Source: an uncultured Pseudomonadota bacterium (lineage in GTDB: Bacteria > Myxococcota_A > UBA796 > UBA9615). Taken from it: DNA of 16,878 nucleotides. Shown one piece after another: positions 7,569 through 16,015 of this stretch. A model generated the notes under the pieces. That model saw only the letters and a list, made by a program, of their open reading frames with translations. It searched no databases and was not told the DNA's origin. Each line of letters opens with the position of its first letter. Within the stretch, counting starts at the first letter, position 1. A program made the translations under genes and the position numbers. The stretch lies in the NCBI GenBank assembly GCA_937907595.1, contig CALCXL010000363.1:1-16878 (forward strand). Direction: 5' to 3'.

Positions 7569-7615
7569 GTGAATCGTCCTTCCCCCGGCCGGCAGGCCAG
7601 GGCTGTGTTTGTTTG

Positions 7616-7631
7616 CGGGTCCAGGGACCCG
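7616..7631 (-). other. Hairpin in the rpsB-tsf gap
   Basis: CGGGTC (7616-7621) pairs with GACCCG (7626-7631) around a CAGG loop (plus-strand reading). On the transcribed minus strand it is followed by an A-rich rather than U-rich stretch, so it is not an intrinsic terminator for rpsB. It could protect the rpsB 3' end or modulate rpsB/tsf stoichiometry; that is inference. Confidence 0.3.
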
Positions 7632-7656
7632 GGTGTTCTCAGGGTCGTGTCGGGGC

Positions 7657-8586
7657 TCAGGCCTGGGCGGGGGCCTCGGGGGCGGCTTCGTCGGCCTCGG
7701 CGGCGGGAGCGGCCTCGGCGGCGGGAGCGGCCTCGGCGGCGGGAGCGGCCTCGGCGACCGGGGCGGCCTCCTCAGCCAGGGCAGCGGCGGTCTCTTCGGT
7801 CTGGCTCTTCACCACGACCTCCGGGCCGGCGACCTCCTCCTGCGTCACGGCGACGGCCTGGCCACCGCCCAGGTTGGCGTACTCGCGCCGGGCGAAGTCC
7901 TTGGCCATCTGGCGGCCTTCGATGCAGGCGTCGGCCACGGCGCCGGCGAAGAGCTTGATGGCCTTCAGGGCGTCGTCGTTGCCGGGGATCACGAAGGAGA
8001 TGCCGTCGGGATCGCAGTTGGTGTCGCAGACGGCCACGATCGGGATGCCCAGGCGGCGGGCTTCCTTGATGGCGATGTGCTCCTTCTTGGGGTCGATCAC
8101 GAAGATGACGCCGGGCAGGGCGGTCATCTCCTGGATGCCACCGAGCGACGCCTTGAGCTTGGTCGACTGGCGCTCCAGGCTCAGGCGCTCCTTCTTGGTC
8201 AGGCCGTCGAACTTGCCGTCGGCCTGGTCCTTCTCCAGCTTGTTCAGCCGGTCGATGGAGCCCTTGACGGTCTTGAAGTTGGTCAGCATGCCGCCCAGCC
8301 ACCGGTGGGTGACGTGGTACTGGCCGGCGCGCTCGGCGTCGGCGGACACGATGTCCGAGGCCTGACGCTTCGTGCCGACGAACAGCACCTTCTGGCCGCG
8401 GGCCACAGCCTCGCTCACGAAGTTCGTGGCGTGGGCCAGCTGGATGGCCGTCTGCTGCAGGTTGATGATGTGGATGCCGTTCTTCTCTCCGAAGATGTAC
8501 CCCTTCATCTTGGGGTTCCAGCGACGGGTCTGGTGTCCGAAGTGAACACCGGCATCGAGCAGATCGCGCAAGGAAACGTCAGGCAT
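7657..8586 (-). CDS. rpsB: Ribosomal protein S2 with Ala/Pro/Glu-rich C-terminal tail
   Basis: S2 is a structural protein of the 30S subunit that helps recruit S1. The 309-residue product begins MPDVSLRDLLDAGVHFGHQT and has RRWNPKMKGYIFGEKNGIHI, VLFVGTKRQA, HRWLGGMLTNFKTV, LPGVIFVIDPKKEHIAIKEA, IPIVAVCDTNCDP, and IPGNDDALKAIKLF, all family hallmarks. ATG at 8586 follows GGGAGAG, separated by an A-run. The frame is open to 8748, but those residues are not S2. E. coli S2 has 241 residues. The extra length is a tail of about 50 residues made of repeated AEAAPA units, encoded by perfect 18-bp tandem repeats, and likely disordered. A structured leader precedes the gene. Confidence 0.97.
   Translation of the reverse strand: MPDVSLRDLLDAGVHFGHQTRRWNPKMKGYIFGEKNGIHIINLQQTAIQLAHATNFVSEAVARGQKVLFVGTKRQASDIVSADAERAGQYHVTHRWLGGMLTNFKTVKGSIDRLNKLEKDQADGKFDGLTKKERLSLERQSTKLKASLGGIQEMTALPGVIFVIDPKKEHIAIKEARRLGIPIVAVCDTNCDPDGISFVIPGNDDALKAIKLFAGAVADACIEGRQMAKDFARREYANLGGGQAVAVTQEEVAGPEVVVKSQTEETAAALAEEAAPVAEAAPAAEAAPAAEAAPAAEADEAAPEAPAQA
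7693..7764 (-). repeat. rpsB: 18-bp tandem repeats encoding the S2 tail
   Basis: Three perfect consecutive copies of an 18-bp unit (plus-strand GGCCTCGGCGGCGGGAGC) at 7693-7746 are followed by a degenerate fourth at 7747-7764. Each unit encodes six residues of the pattern AEAAPA in the rpsB frame. Perfect copies suggest recent slippage and possible length variation between strains. Confidence 0.9.
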
Positions 8587-8615
8587 TTTTCTCTCCCGGT
8601 TGGTCCGCCGCGCTC

Positions 8616-8676
8616 CACCCCCCGGAACATCCGGGGTGATGGCCTCCAATCCCGCAAGGCGGGCACCGGGGAGGCC
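8616..8676 (-). promoter_or_regulatory. Structured rpsB mRNA leader (candidate S2 autoregulatory element)
   Basis: Two stable elements lie 30-90 bases upstream of the rpsB start. GGCCTCC (8641-8647) pairs with GGAGGCC (8670-8676) and encloses a CCCGC-AAG-GCGGG hairpin (8651-8663). Next to it, CCCCGGA-ACA-TCCGGGG (8620-8636) is flanked by CAC/GTG. Ribosomal protein S2 represses its own operon through a leader structure in gammaproteobacteria. Whether this leader does the same is inference; the pairings themselves are read directly from the sequence. Confidence 0.5.
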
Positions 8677-8719
8677 GGCGTGCGCGTGAGTCGTTGCCTC
8701 ACCGAGGTGAAGCGCGGGC

Positions 8720-8748
8720 GATCTACCAGAGGGATCGGGGCAGGGCAA
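8720..8748 (-). promoter_or_regulatory. Candidate sigma-70-type promoter for rpsB
   Basis: On the minus strand TTGCCC (8743-8748) is separated by 17 bases from TAGATC (8720-8725), which is preceded by TGG as an extended -10. Matches are four of six and three of six to consensus. Transcription would start near 8713, giving a leader of about 125 bases that contains the paired elements described above. Confidence 0.4.
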
Positions 8749-8776
8749 GATTCTCGACGGGGAATCCGCCGGTCGA

Positions 8777-9505
8777 TCAGCCCAAACGGAGCACCCGCTG
8801 CACGATCGCGGGCAGGTGGTAGGCCAGGATCGAGTTGTGGTCGCCGGGGCTCAGGGGGACCAGATCGCCGCCGCTCCAGGTGGCCAGGCGCTCGGCATGG
8901 TGGAAGTCGACCATGTGGTCACGCACCGTGTGAAAGACGACGACGTCGCCCTGGTAGGCCGCCAGCTTCGCGGCGTGGTCGACGTGCTTCGCCGCCTCGA
9001 CCTCCAGCTCGTCCATGGTGCAGCCCAGCTCCTTCGGGGTGGCCCGCAGCAGGATGCGCTCCAGGGGGGAGGCGATGCCGCTCTCCAACACCAGCGCCTT
9101 GACCGGCCGCTTGAAGGCGACGTGCAGGCCGTAGATGGAGCCCACCGACCGGCCGTAGACCACGGTTTGCGCTGGATCGAGCTTCGCCGCATCGAAGACG
9201 GCCACCGCGTCGTCGAGCATGGTGATCATCTGCGGGGTGCCCGTGGAGCCGCCGTAGCCGCGGTACTCCGCCAGCAGCACGCCCCAGCCGGCGTCGGTGA
9301 AGGCGCGGGCGAAGTCGCCCAGGTAGTCGGCCACCACCTCCCCGTTGCCGTGGAAGTGCAGCAGCGTGGGCTTCCCCTCCCCCGCCGGCCGGTGCCAGCA
9401 GTGCAGCTCGGCGCCGGGCACCTGCACCACGAGAGGCTTCACGATGGGGGCGCGTCGGGGGAAGAAGTAGCGGGCGCTGACGGTTGGGTGGTCCAGGTGG
9501 TTCAT
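8777..9505 (-). CDS. Alpha/beta hydrolase (BEM46/ABHD17-like serine hydrolase)
   Basis: This is a 242-residue alpha/beta-hydrolase-fold protein. It shows the oxyanion strand LLHFHGNGEVVADYLGDFA (about residues 48-66), YRGYGGSTG, the nucleophile elbow YGRSVGS with S120, an Asp in HTVRDHMVD (D196), and a His in SPGDHNSI (H223). Together they make a complete Ser-Asp-His triad. No signal peptide is visible, so it is probably cytoplasmic; the substrate is unknown (esterase, thioesterase or acyl hydrolase are all possible). ATG at 9505 follows AGGA eight bases upstream. The frame is open to 9733, but that extension would run through the divergent control region and does not resemble hydrolases. It lies upstream of rpsB in the same direction and divergent from secA. 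Confidence 0.85.
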   Translation of the reverse strand: MNHLDHPTVSARYFFPRRAPIVKPLVVQVPGAELHCWHRPAGEGKPTLLHFHGNGEVVADYLGDFARAFTDAGWGVLLAEYRGYGGSTGTPQMITMLDDAVAVFDAAKLDPAQTVVYGRSVGSIYGLHVAFKRPVKALVLESGIASPLERILLRATPKELGCTMDELEVEAAKHVDHAAKLAAYQGDVVVFHTVRDHMVDFHHAERLATWSGGDLVPLSPGDHNSILAYHLPAIVQRVLRLG

Positions 9506-9549
9506 GGGGCGATCCTGCCTGATCCGGGGCGCTCTCTCCTTGACCTTCT

Positions 9550-9599
9550 CACGCGCGTGATTAGGTGACTGTGCTAATGCACCCGCCGGCGCCGGCGGG
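9550..9599. promoter_or_regulatory. Divergent control region of secA and the hydrolase gene
   Basis: The 139-base gap holds three dyads. CACGCGCGTG lies at 9550-9559. An inverted pair ATTAG (9560-9564) and CTAAT (9574-9578) is spaced by nine bases. CCCGCCGGCGCCGGCGGG, a perfect 18-bp palindrome, lies at 9582-9599. GCTAAT (9573-9578), preceded by TGT, resembles an extended -10 for secA, and the mirror CCTAAT (9560-9565, minus strand) resembles a -10 for the hydrolase gene. Neither has a good -35 at 17 bases; a TTGACC at 9540-9545 is too far away. The large palindrome would sit at about the start of the secA transcript, as an operator or a leader hairpin. Confidence 0.4.
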
Positions 9600-9644
9600 A
9601 CCCTCCAGTCTTCGCACCCACGCCGCTTCCAGCAAGGACGCCCC

Positions 9645-12422
<2,778 letters not shown>

Positions 12423-12453
12423 TCGGGCCGGCCAGCTGGTAGGCTGACGGGCG

Positions 12454-13974
12454 ATGCAAGTCGCCTGCCCGCGCTGCGGGACCGAGAACGCGATCGACGA
12501 GAGCGAGCAGGCCGCAGACGGCCGTGTGCGCACGCGCTGCACACAGTGCGACGCAAAGCTCCTCATCAAGGTCAATCGCCCCGATCTGAAGGTGGCGGAC
12601 GACATCCCCGCCACCCAGGATTCGGGCGAGAACGACGTCGGCCTGGCCAGCGAGCGCCTGGCCCCGCTGTCCGAGATCGAGATCGATCTGGGCGACGAGG
12701 GCGAGCGCGAGCGCGACAGCTGGCACGTCCTGGTCATCCACGAGCTGGAGTGGAGCAAGGTCGGCGACCTGCGGCGCGCCCTGCTCGGCCTGCCGCGCTT
12801 CAAGCGCAACCCCAACAAGATGCAGGACGTGACGTCGGAGTTTCCCTTCGTCATCCCGGACCTCGCCGCGGACGGCCTGAAGAAGCTCACCGATCTGCTC
12901 GAGGGCGCCGACGCGCGCTGGGAGACCGGCTCCCGCCACGCGCTGCTCAACGCCCGCGGCGAGCTTCGCCCGCCCGAGCCCGAGCCCGTGGCCGAAGTCG
13001 TCGCGGAGGACGAGGTCTTCGCCGCGGGGGACGACGACGACGCGGACGAGGGCCTGTTTGTGGCCGGCGGGGACGAGGACGGGGACGGCATGCTCGCGAC
13101 CGGCGAGCACCCACGCGCCGAGGCGCACGACGGAGCGGAGGCGTCAGGCGACGGGACCGAGCCCGAGGGGGCAGCGGAGGCTCGGGACGACTCCGAGCGA
13201 ACCGCCGGCTCCCAGTCCGGCGCGGACGACGACGCCCTCGCCCTGGGGGACGACGAGCCCCTCGCACTCGGCGACGACGAGGAGTCCTTCGCGTTCGGCG
13301 ACGACGAGGAGTCCTTCGCGTTCGGCGACGACGGCGAGGCCTTCGCGCAGGACGCCGACGGCGGGAGCGAACCCGCGGAGGAGGACGGGGACCTGCTGAT
13401 CGCCGGGGACGACGACTCCCTCGACGGCCCCCAGGACCACGTCGCTGCGCCCCCCGAGCCGCAGCCGCCCGCGCCCGAAGACCCGGAGTCCACCCAGGAC
13501 ACGTTCGTGGTGACCGATGACGACGACGACGGCAGCGACGCCGCCGCTGAGGCGCTCTTCGGGCCAGCGATCACCCGGGAGAAGCTGCCCGCCATCGGCC
13601 GCGGCGAGCCTCCTGCCCCGTCGGACCGGGAGTCCATCGGGCCCAGCACCCGCCTCCCGCCCCGCCCCGCGACCGCCGCCGCCGCGGCCGAGTCGGCGGT
13701 GGCGCTGAACACCCTCACGGTGCCCGTCGGTTCGGTGGAGGTGCTCGGCTACGTCTGCGCCGTGGTCGTCGTGTCGGCCGCCGACCTGACCGCCACCCCG
13801 GAATCAGCCGTCACCCGGGCGATGTTCCAGGTGCGGTCCGAGCTCCGACGGGCGACGCGCGAGCGCGGGGGCGACGCCGTCTGGGGGCTGCACACCAGCC
13901 CCAGCGCCGTCGGCGGAGGCCCCACTGCCGGCTGGATGGTCCTGGCCGAAGGCACGGCGGTCCGGACGGTCTAG
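12454..13974 (+). CDS. MJ0042-type zinc ribbon, acidic linker and C-terminal YbjQ-like domain
   Basis: This is a 506-residue cytoplasmic protein of unknown function, 31 bases after secA and probably co-transcribed. Residues 1-40 form a zinc ribbon (CPRC at 5-8 and CTQC at 29-32, with GRVRTRC between), like MJ0042-type fingers common in Myxococcota. Residues of about 88-168 form a predicted alpha/beta domain (WHVLVIHELEWSKVGDLRRA, then GLKKLTDLLEGADARWE) that I do not recognise; the last helix-strand pair recalls L7/L12 C-terminal domains, weakly. About 173-360 is very acidic and disordered, with repeats of LGDDE and FAFGDDEES. Residues of about 418-506 resemble YbjQ/DUF74: LTVPVGSVEVLGYV, a helix RSELRRATRERGGDAVWGL, then MVLAEGTAV. 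The start ATG has only a weak ribosome-binding site. Codon use matches neighbours. The domain order looks unusual; function is not inferred. Confidence 0.8.
   Translation: MQVACPRCGTENAIDESEQAADGRVRTRCTQCDAKLLIKVNRPDLKVADDIPATQDSGENDVGLASERLAPLSEIEIDLGDEGERERDSWHVLVIHELEWSKVGDLRRALLGLPRFKRNPNKMQDVTSEFPFVIPDLAADGLKKLTDLLEGADARWETGSRHALLNARGELRPPEPEPVAEVVAEDEVFAAGDDDDADEGLFVAGGDEDGDGMLATGEHPRAEAHDGAEASGDGTEPEGAAEARDDSERTAGSQSGADDDALALGDDEPLALGDDEESFAFGDDEESFAFGDDGEAFAQDADGGSEPAEEDGDLLIAGDDDSLDGPQDHVAAPPEPQPPAPEDPESTQDTFVVTDDDDDGSDAAAEALFGPAITREKLPAIGRGEPPAPSDRESIGPSTRLPPRPATAAAAAESAVALNTLTVPVGSVEVLGYVCAVVVVSAADLTATPESAVTRAMFQVRSELRRATRERGGDAVWGLHTSPSAVGGGPTAGWMVLAEGTAVRTV
13270..13323 (+). repeat. 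Perfect 27-bp tandem duplication in the acidic linker
   Basis: A 27-bp unit beginning GGCGACGACGAGGAGTCC occurs twice in immediate succession (13270-13296 and 13297-13323), with a degenerate copy on each side. It encodes nine residues of the type GDDEESFAF. The two copies are identical, which points to recent duplication in a disordered region. Confidence 0.9.
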
Positions 13975-14052
13975 CGTCGGCGCCAGCGGCACGGGATCGA
14001 TGCGAGGAGGGGGAAGCGGCGAGAGGGGGTGCGACGCAGGGTCGCCACAGGC

Positions 14053-15003
14053 TCAGCGCGCGTCGAGGAAGCGCCGGGGGTTCACCGGCACGCCGTCCTT
14101 GAGGACTTCGAAGTGCAGGTGGGGGCCGGTGGAGCGGCCGGTGTTCCCGACCTTGGCGATCAGCTCGCCGCGCTGCACGCGATCGCCGACCCGCACGAGC
14201 ATGCGCGAGGTGTGACCGTACTTGGTGGTGATGCCGTAGCCGTGGTCGATGACGACCAGGTTGCCGTAGGCCGTGTGGTAGCCGGCGAAGACGACGTGCC
14301 CGTCGGCGGGTGCCACGACCGGCGTGCCCCGGGGGGCGGCGATGTCCAGGCCGGCGTGCAGGCGTCGGCCGCCGCCGTGGGGGCTGTTGCGCCAGCCGTA
14401 ACCCGACGTGACCCAGCCGCGGGCCGGCCACATGCGCGGGTGGGCGTCCAGGAGGGAGGTGCGGTCGTCCAGGTAGCCCCGGACCTCCTGCAAGCTCTCC
14501 TCTTCGCGCTCCAGGCGCTCCTGCAGGCTGCGGGCGCGCAGCTCCAGGTCGTCGAGCTGCTCTTCCAGCGAGTCCGAGCGGCTCACGCCCAGCTCCAGGT
14601 CCTCGCCGGGCAGGTTCACGCCGCGGCCTTCGCGCTCGGCGGCCGCGATCTCCAGCTCCGACAAGGGACCGATCCCGAAGGCCTTGGCCCCCTCGTCGTC
14701 GCGCGTCAGCTGCCGGATCTTCGCGTCGTAGGCCATGACGCGGTCGAGGGTCAGATCCACCCGGCTGAGCTTGCCCTCCAGGGCCTGCAGCCGCGTCTTG
14801 AGCAGGACGTTCTCCGCCTGCGCCGACGGCGTGTTCTCCAGGTGGCCGTGCAGCAGCCAGGCTCCGGCCGCCGCCCCGCCGACCGCGAGGGTCGCCACGA
14901 ACACCGCCGCCGTGATCAGCGCGCGCAGACGACCCTGGCCCAGCGCGTACTTGCGCGGGCTGTCGCTGCCGTCGTCAACCAGGATGACCAGTCGGGAATT
15001 CAA
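14053..15003 (-). CDS. Membrane-anchored M23 (LytM) metallopeptidase
   Basis: This is a 316-residue predicted peptidoglycan endopeptidase. A basic N-terminus precedes a single membrane segment (about 27-50), followed by two coiled-coil stretches (about 60-90 and 143-178). The LytM domain (about 195-310) holds all metal and catalytic residues: H216 and D220 in LHAGLDIAAP, H264 in KYGHTSR, and H295 and H297 in GPHLHFEV, after the GYGWRNSP loop. The intact zinc site argues for an active enzyme rather than an EnvC/NlpD-like activator. The layout is that of periplasmic, inner-membrane-tethered M23 proteins that cut cross-links during growth. The start is TTG at 15003; no ATG or GTG lies nearby. 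It converges with the zinc-ribbon gene, with 78 bases between stops. Confidence 0.9.
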   Translation of the reverse strand: MNSRLVILVDDGSDSPRKYALGQGRLRALITAAVFVATLAVGGAAAGAWLLHGHLENTPSAQAENVLLKTRLQALEGKLSRVDLTLDRVMAYDAKIRQLTRDDEGAKAFGIGPLSELEIAAAEREGRGVNLPGEDLELGVSRSDSLEEQLDDLELRARSLQERLEREEESLQEVRGYLDDRTSLLDAHPRMWPARGWVTSGYGWRNSPHGGGRRLHAGLDIAAPRGTPVVAPADGHVVFAGYHTAYGNLVVIDHGYGITTKYGHTSRMLVRVGDRVQRGELIAKVGNTGRSTGPHLHFEVLKDGVPVNPRRFLDAR

Positions 15004-15065
15004 ACGCTCTTTGCTCCACTTGCGCCGGGTGGCTCTCCCCGAGCCCGTGACCCACGGCGGGCCGA

Positions 15066-15094
15066 GTACTATCCGAGCGACTTGAGCGTGTCAA
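15066..15094 (-). promoter_or_regulatory. Sigma-70-like promoter of the M23 peptidase gene
   Basis: On the minus strand a perfect TTGACA (15089-15094) is followed after 17 bases by TAGTAC (15066-15071), a three-of-six -10. The predicted start of transcription near 15060 leaves a leader of about 55 bases before the TTG start codon. It is the best promoter match in the window and suggests the M23 gene is transcribed separately from the phosphatase gene. Confidence 0.6.
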
Positions 15095-15141
15095 CGGAAG
15101 TCGCGGGGCGCCCTATCAACCCCCATTCTAGCAGGGGTGTT

Positions 15142-15167
15142 CCGCAAGCCCCCAGGGCTTTGTGCGG
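15142..15167 (-). terminator. Bulged hairpin after the phosphatase gene
   Basis: CCGCA (15142-15146) pairs with TGCGG (15163-15167), and AGCCC (15147-15151) with GGGCT (15155-15159), leaving a three-base bulge and a CCA loop. It starts eight bases after the phosphatase stop on the minus strand. No U-rich tract follows, so termination may be weak or Rho-dependent. A second, smaller ACCCC/GGGGT stem lies just beyond. Confidence 0.35.
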
Positions 15168-15174
15168 CGTGGGC

Positions 15175-15930
15175 TCAGTCGACCGAATCGACCCGGGCGA
15201 TCACGACGGTGATGTTGTCGTCGCCGCCGCGGTTGTTGGCGATCTCGATCAGGCTGCGCGCCGTCTCCTGGAAGGACTTCTCCACCAGCAGGTCGCGCAT
15301 CTCGCCCTCGTCCACCAGGTTGCTGAGCCCGTCCGAGCAGAGCAGGTACAGGTCCCCGGGCTCCGCGCGCAGCACCTGCGTGTCGATCTCCACCTCCTCC
15401 TGGAAGCCCAGGGAGCGGGTGATGATGTTGCGGAAGCGGTGATGCTTCGCCGTCTCCGGCGTGATCAGGCCGGCCTTGATCTGCTCGTTGACCCAGGAGT
15501 GGTCCTCGGTCCGCTGGGTGATCTCCCCGCCGCGGATCAGGTAGCCGCGCGAGTCGCCGACGTGCGCCAGGTACGCCATGCCCCGCCGGAACAGGAGGAT
15601 GACGGCCGTGGTGCCCATCCCCCGGAACTCCGGGTCCAGCTGCGCGCGCTCGTAGATGCGCTTGCCGGCCAGGCGGATCGCGTACTTGATCTTCTCCTGG
15701 GTGATCTGGTCGTCCATGGACTCGTCGGCTTCACCCAACTCGTCCCGGATGTTTGCAAGGACCTCTTCCACCGTCGTGACCGCGATTTGACTCGCGTATT
15801 CACCACCGGCGTGACCCCCCATCCCGTCGCAGACGACGTACACGCCGATCTGGTCGTTGATGAGGTAGTTGTCCTCGTTGTTCGTGCGCTTCATGCCGAC
15901 ATTCGTGATGCCGGCCGACGTGATCCGCAT
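15175..15930 (-). CDS. PP2C-family serine/threonine protein phosphatase (Stp1/PrpC-like)
   Basis: This is a 251-residue soluble phosphatase of the PPM family. It removes phosphate from Ser/Thr residues using two metal ions and commonly counteracts Hanks-type kinases. All metal-binding motifs are present: RTNNEDN (D20), VVCDGMGGHAGGEYAS (D35, G36), GMGTTAV, HVGDSRGYL, LLCSDGLSNLV (D200), and NRGGDDNITVV (D238). Its length is that of bacterial stand-alone members (about 240-255). ATG at 15930 is preceded by GGAGGAGAG and AAGGA. It lies 85 bases after recN and 171 before the M23 gene, in the same direction. No kinase gene is within the window, so its partner is unknown. Confidence 0.94.
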   Translation of the reverse strand: MRITSAGITNVGMKRTNNEDNYLINDQIGVYVVCDGMGGHAGGEYASQIAVTTVEEVLANIRDELGEADESMDDQITQEKIKYAIRLAGKRIYERAQLDPEFRGMGTTAVILLFRRGMAYLAHVGDSRGYLIRGGEITQRTEDHSWVNEQIKAGLITPETAKHHRFRNIITRSLGFQEEVEIDTQVLRAEPGDLYLLCSDGLSNLVDEGEMRDLLVEKSFQETARSLIEIANNRGGDDNITVVIARVDSVD

Positions 15931-16015
15931 TCCTTGCTCTCCTCCGGAGGCTCCCGCACGATCGCTGCGTCGGCAAGTCTACCGACCGATCGCCTCGGAC
16001 GCGATCAGCCCGTGC

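Noticed and set aside
7693..7764. Short regular repeats as a possible CRISPR array
   Set aside because: The units are contiguous, with no spacers, and lie in frame in rpsB; they encode a low-complexity tail.
7609..9102. A plus-strand frame with a Gly-rich start (GLGGGSGLGGG) opposite rpsB
   Set aside because: The glycine repeats are the antisense reading of the rpsB tail repeats; there is no independent support.
9540..9545. TTGACC as the -35 of secA
   Set aside because: It is 27 bases from the best -10-like GCTAAT, and the sequences at 16-18 bases spacing (around 9561-9568) do not resemble a -10.
14031..14045. GCGAC-GCAGG-GTCGC hairpin between the convergent zinc-ribbon and M23 genes, as a bidirectional terminator
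   Set aside because: The stem is only five pairs, and neither side has a T-tract; too weak to call in DNA of this GC content.
15931..16015. A promoter for the phosphatase gene in the recN gap (TAGACT as -10)
   Set aside because: No acceptable -35 at 16-18 bases; the gene may be read from recN.
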